This document shows positions 61,200 to 64,000 of a stretch of 64,000 nt of DNA, one piece after another (the first letter of the stretch is position 1; every line of letters begins with the position of its first letter). The notes beneath the pieces are model-generated. The model saw only the letters and a list, made by a program, of their open reading frames with translations. It was not told the DNA's origin and searched no databases. The position numbers and the translations under genes were made by a program. The stretch comes from DAMCZI01 sp032095175 (GTDB taxonomy: Bacteria; Bacillota; Clostridia; Clostridiales; Caloramatoraceae), in assembly GCA_032095175.1 (NCBI GenBank), contig DAMCZI010000017.1, positions 36,216 to 100,215 on the forward strand. The letters run 5' to 3'.

Positions 61200-62080
61200 T
61201 GAGAAAAGTAACTTTTATTAACTCTAAAGGAGAAAGCATTTTATTAACAAGTGCAGTTCCATTTATTCTCTATAAAATTGAAGGTAGCGGATGTCCTAAA
61301 ACAACTAATTATATATCAGAAGCTCCATTTCAAGATGGGGGAGAGGATGTGGGAGAAAGCATTGCAGCCAGGCAATTATTTATGGAAATAGGTATAGTTG
61401 CATCAACACCTGAGGAAAAAATGCGATTGAGAAGTAAGATGCTCTCTATATTTAATCCTAGACTGGGTGTAGGGATTCTTCAATATGAATATGATGGTGG
61501 AATCAAAATAATACATTCAAAAATAGACTCTGGTCCAGAGTTCCCTGGAGGAAAAGAGAATTGTTCACCTATTTTTCAAAGAGCATTAATAACATTACTG
61601 TGTCCTAACCCATTTTGGTTAGATACTTATGAATCTAAAGAAGAAATTGCTCTCTGGACAGGAGAATTTGAATTTCCATTAGAGATCCCAGAAGAGGGAA
61701 TTCAAATGGGGTATAGGGAAAGTAACCTTATTGTTAATGTTTTTAATAAAGGTGATGTAGAATGCAGTATGAGGATTGAATTTACTGCCCTTGCTAGTGT
61801 TGTTAATCCATCTTTATTTAACGTAAATACTAGAGAATATATAAAAATTAAAAGAACACTACAGGCAGGAGACAAATTATTAATAGATACTGATCCAAAT
61901 AAAACAAGTGTGGAGCTTATAAGAAATGAGGTAAAATCTAATGTTTTCAATTATATAGACTTGGATAGCACATTTTTAAAACTTAAAACTGGTGATAATC
62001 TCTTTAGATATGATGCAGAAGGTGGCATAGACAATCTTGAAGCATCAATCTATTATAGACCACAATATGTGGGGGTGTAG
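61199..62080 (+). CDS. Distal tail protein (Dit)
   Basis: 293 residues. Siphovirus tail component: RKVTFINSKGESILLTSAVP start, MRLRSKMLSIFNPRLGVGIL near 85 and the ALITLLCPNPFWL segment near 140. It forms the hub ring under the tail tube. Confidence 0.85.
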   Translation: MRKVTFINSKGESILLTSAVPFILYKIEGSGCPKTTNYISEAPFQDGGEDVGESIAARQLFMEIGIVASTPEEKMRLRSKMLSIFNPRLGVGILQYEYDGGIKIIHSKIDSGPEFPGGKENCSPIFQRALITLLCPNPFWLDTYESKEEIALWTGEFEFPLEIPEEGIQMGYRESNLIVNVFNKGDVECSMRIEFTALASVVNPSLFNVNTREYIKIKRTLQAGDKLLIDTDPNKTSVELIRNEVKSNVFNYIDLDSTFLKLKTGDNLFRYDAEGGIDNLEASIYYRPQYVGV

Positions 62081-62083
62081 CTT

Positions 62084-63172
62084 ATGAAATCTATTAGAAT
62101 AATCTCTCCAGAATTTGAGCTATTAGGTGAAATTAATAACTACGAAAGTCTAATTTTTATTAGGCGACATTACAGAACTGGAGATTTTGAATTGCATATA
62201 AATCTTAAAAAGCATCATACTGATAAGTTAAAAGAGGGCAATTTAATAATGCTTGGGCTAGATCCTCATAAGATTGGGATAATTCTTTATAGAAAGATAG
62301 AGCTGAATAATAGAGGTCAGGAAGAACTTATCATCAAAGGACATACATTAGAGGAAGTAATAGGGAGAAGGATAACAGTTCCTCCTGCAGGTAGTGGCTA
62401 TGACAGAATAAAAGATAATGCAGAATCTATAATGAAACACTATGTTGATGTAAACTGTATCAATACGACTGATATTAATAGAAAATTTCCACAGCTTATA
62501 ATTGCCCCCGACTTAAAAAGGGGTATATATACTCCTTGGCAAACCAGATATGAACTACTTGACACTGTAATTGGAGAAATCGCAGAATACTGTAATATGG
62601 GGTGGGAAGTATATTTGGATAAGCAAAATATGAAACTGGTATTTGATGTAGTATCAGGAAGGGATTTAACAGCGAATCAAGATATTTTACCTCCTGTAAT
62701 ATTCAGTGTCGATTTTAGAAATATAAACGAACAATCATATATTATTGATATGACTAATTATCGCAATGTGAGTTATGCTGGGGGGCAAGGTGAAGATGTT
62801 GAAAGATTAATACAGCAAATAGGAGATGCAGAAGGACTTGATAGAAGAGAAATATTTATTGACTGTAGTTCTGTAACAAACATAGATGAGCTTATAAGCT
62901 TAGGACAACAAAAATCTAATGAATTTAAGATAGTTGAAAATTTTGAATCTGAGGTACTGTCATTAGGTTCTTTTATTTATGGACAAGACTGGGATTTGGG
63001 AGATGTGGTTACGGTTCAGAATAAGAAATGGGGAATAACAATGAACACTAGAATTACCGAAGTAAGAGAGATTATAGAAAAAAGTGGCCCTAAGTTAGAA
63101 ATAAGTTTTGGAAATGCAATTCCTACATTAATCTCGATTCTGAAGAGAGAATCAAAAAAGGTGGTGAGATAA
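62084..63172 (+). CDS. Gp37-like siphovirus tail protein (ReqiPepy6 Gp37 family)
   Basis: 362 residues. IRIISPEFELLGEINNYESL start, HYRTGDFELHINL and LIIKGHTLEEVIGRRI are typical; the later VSYAGGQGEDVERLIQQIGD region fits the hub fold. Probable tail hub/Tal-like component, without the peptidase part of long Tal proteins. It begins 4 bases after the Dit stop. Confidence 0.85.
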   Translation: MKSIRIISPEFELLGEINNYESLIFIRRHYRTGDFELHINLKKHHTDKLKEGNLIMLGLDPHKIGIILYRKIELNNRGQEELIIKGHTLEEVIGRRITVPPAGSGYDRIKDNAESIMKHYVDVNCINTTDINRKFPQLIIAPDLKRGIYTPWQTRYELLDTVIGEIAEYCNMGWEVYLDKQNMKLVFDVVSGRDLTANQDILPPVIFSVDFRNINEQSYIIDMTNYRNVSYAGGQGEDVERLIQQIGDAEGLDRREIFIDCSSVTNIDELISLGQQKSNEFKIVENFESEVLSLGSFIYGQDWDLGDVVTVQNKKWGITMNTRITEVREIIEKSGPKLEISFGNAIPTLISILKRESKKVVR

Positions 63173-63173
63173 C

Positions 63174-64000
63174 ATGGAGAAGTCGGGATTCTTTAACGGA
63201 ATAAGTGGCGACAGGAAATACAAAGCTTCAGACTTTGCTGAGTATTTTAACAGCTTTATAACAAATGGAGTATTTCCGAATCCATCATCAAACTTACAAG
63301 TTATAGCAAATAATAACATGACCATTTCTCTTAAGTCAGGAAAGGCTTGGATTAATGGTTATATTTATATCAATACTGATGATTTAATTCTATCCATAGA
63401 TCCTGCAGATGGTACCTTAAACAGAATCGATAGAATAGTTTTAAAATATGATACAGTGAATAGAATAATAACAGCACAGGTAAAGAAAGGTACATTTGCA
63501 AGTTCTCCGACAGCTCCAGCACTACAAAGAGATGCTGATGCATATGAATTAGGCATTGCTGATATAAATGTAGCAAAAGGTATAGTAAGTATACCACAAT
63601 CAAACATAACTGATACAAGGCTAAACACAAGTCTTTGTGGTATTGTAAATAGTTTGATTCAAGCTGATACAACAACTCTTCTAAACCAATATGAATCAGG
63701 TATGCAGAACAAGGAAGCACAATTTACCCAGGACTTTAATACTTGGTTTGCTACAATTAGGGCTGCACTGGATGGAGACACTGCAGGCAACTTACTTAAC
63801 CTCATAAATAACCATAAGGATGATAATACACTGCATAAGACAGCCAATATACCTATGACTAGTTATGTAATGTCTGCAAATGGTGGAGCTATATCACCAA
63901 CTGATACAATTAACCAGGCAATAGGAAAACTTGAGAAGAATGCTGAGTCACATTTGGCAGATATTGCGAAACATATTACAGCAGATGAGAGAGCAGCATG
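63174..64000 (+). CDS. Baseplate/receptor-binding region protein (incomplete)
   Basis: Open frame to the window end, 275 residues seen and no stop. MEKSGFFNGISGDRKYKASD start, a BppU/gp5-like N-terminal beta domain (GKAWINGYIYINTDD; LNRIDRIVLKYDTVNRII), then helices and repeats that can form a fibre. Family-typical partner of the tail hub. ATG after AAGGTGGTGAGATAAC. The C-terminus is outside the window. Confidence 0.82.
   Translation, partial: MEKSGFFNGISGDRKYKASDFAEYFNSFITNGVFPNPSSNLQVIANNNMTISLKSGKAWINGYIYINTDDLILSIDPADGTLNRIDRIVLKYDTVNRIITAQVKKGTFASSPTAPALQRDADAYELGIADINVAKGIVSIPQSNITDTRLNTSLCGIVNSLIQADTTTLLNQYESGMQNKEAQFTQDFNTWFATIRAALDGDTAGNLLNLINNHKDDNTLHKTANIPMTSYVMSANGGAISPTDTINQAIGKLEKNAESHLADIAKHITADERAA

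Overview
The window is low-GC, AT-rich Firmicute DNA, most likely from a Clostridium-type anaerobe. The evidence is the gene set: ATP-type PEP carboxykinase, class II fructose bisphosphatase GlpX, YaaR, a DUF896 protein, a sensory [FeFe]-hydrogenase module, strong AGGAGG-like ribosome sites and frequent TTG/GTG starts. Species cannot be fixed from sequence alone. About the first 18.4 kb is host chromosome. From about 18.6 kb to the right edge lies a siphovirus-type prophage that is not complete in the window: the last gene runs off the end and neither the lysis genes nor attR is seen.

Host part (1-18.4 kb): rnhA, pckA, yaaR and a PhzF-family epimerase; a 6S RNA gene with a clear promoter; two tandem tRNA-Glu(CTC) genes; a small four-segment membrane protein; glpX; a class II aldolase; a DUF896 protein with a His/Cys-rich tail; an M18 aminopeptidase; then a three-gene operon (2Fe-2S ferredoxin, HydS-like hydrogenase with PAS domain, SpoIIE-type phosphatase) that looks like a redox or H2 sensing relay. 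After small genes follow an FtsX/MacB-type ABC exporter and an OmpR-type two-component system on the minus strand, separated by a 160-bp palindromic element.

Prophage left end (18.6-23 kb, mostly minus strand): a large serine recombinase ending close to the presumed attL, a membrane protein, an ImmA-like peptidase and a CI-like repressor. Divergent from the repressor is a Cro-like gene. The 180-bp gap between them holds two back-to-back promoters and four copies of a 15-bp palindrome (roughly TTTACACTTAGTAAA), with a possible fifth copy in the end of the Cro-like gene: a readable lysogeny switch.

Early and middle region (22.7-43 kb, almost all plus strand, densely packed and translationally coupled): Com-like and other zinc mini-proteins, a recombination block (possible annealing protein, SMC/SbcC-like ATPase, UvrD-like helicase), a LysM/YneA-like membrane protein, Rha-ORF6C antirepressor, replisome organizer, Gp37/Gp68 protein, SNF2-like helicase coupled to a DNA methyltransferase, MazG-like protein, HNH-like and DUF1064 proteins, a PP-loop (PAPS-reductase-like) protein, an ASCH protein and an ArpU/RinA-like late regulator. 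Minus-strand cargo (a secreted protein, a small antisense gene, a 30-residue hydrophobic peptide) and independent plus-strand cargo (DUF2971, two membrane proteins with their own terminators) interrupt the plan.

Late region (46.6-64 kb): terminase small and large subunits, portal, minor capsid, scaffold, head decoration, gpE-type major capsid, connectors, tail terminator, tail tube, tail chaperone with a probable -1 frameshift on a run of nine A, a secreted-protein insertion, tape measure, distal tail protein, Gp37-like tail protein and an incomplete baseplate protein.
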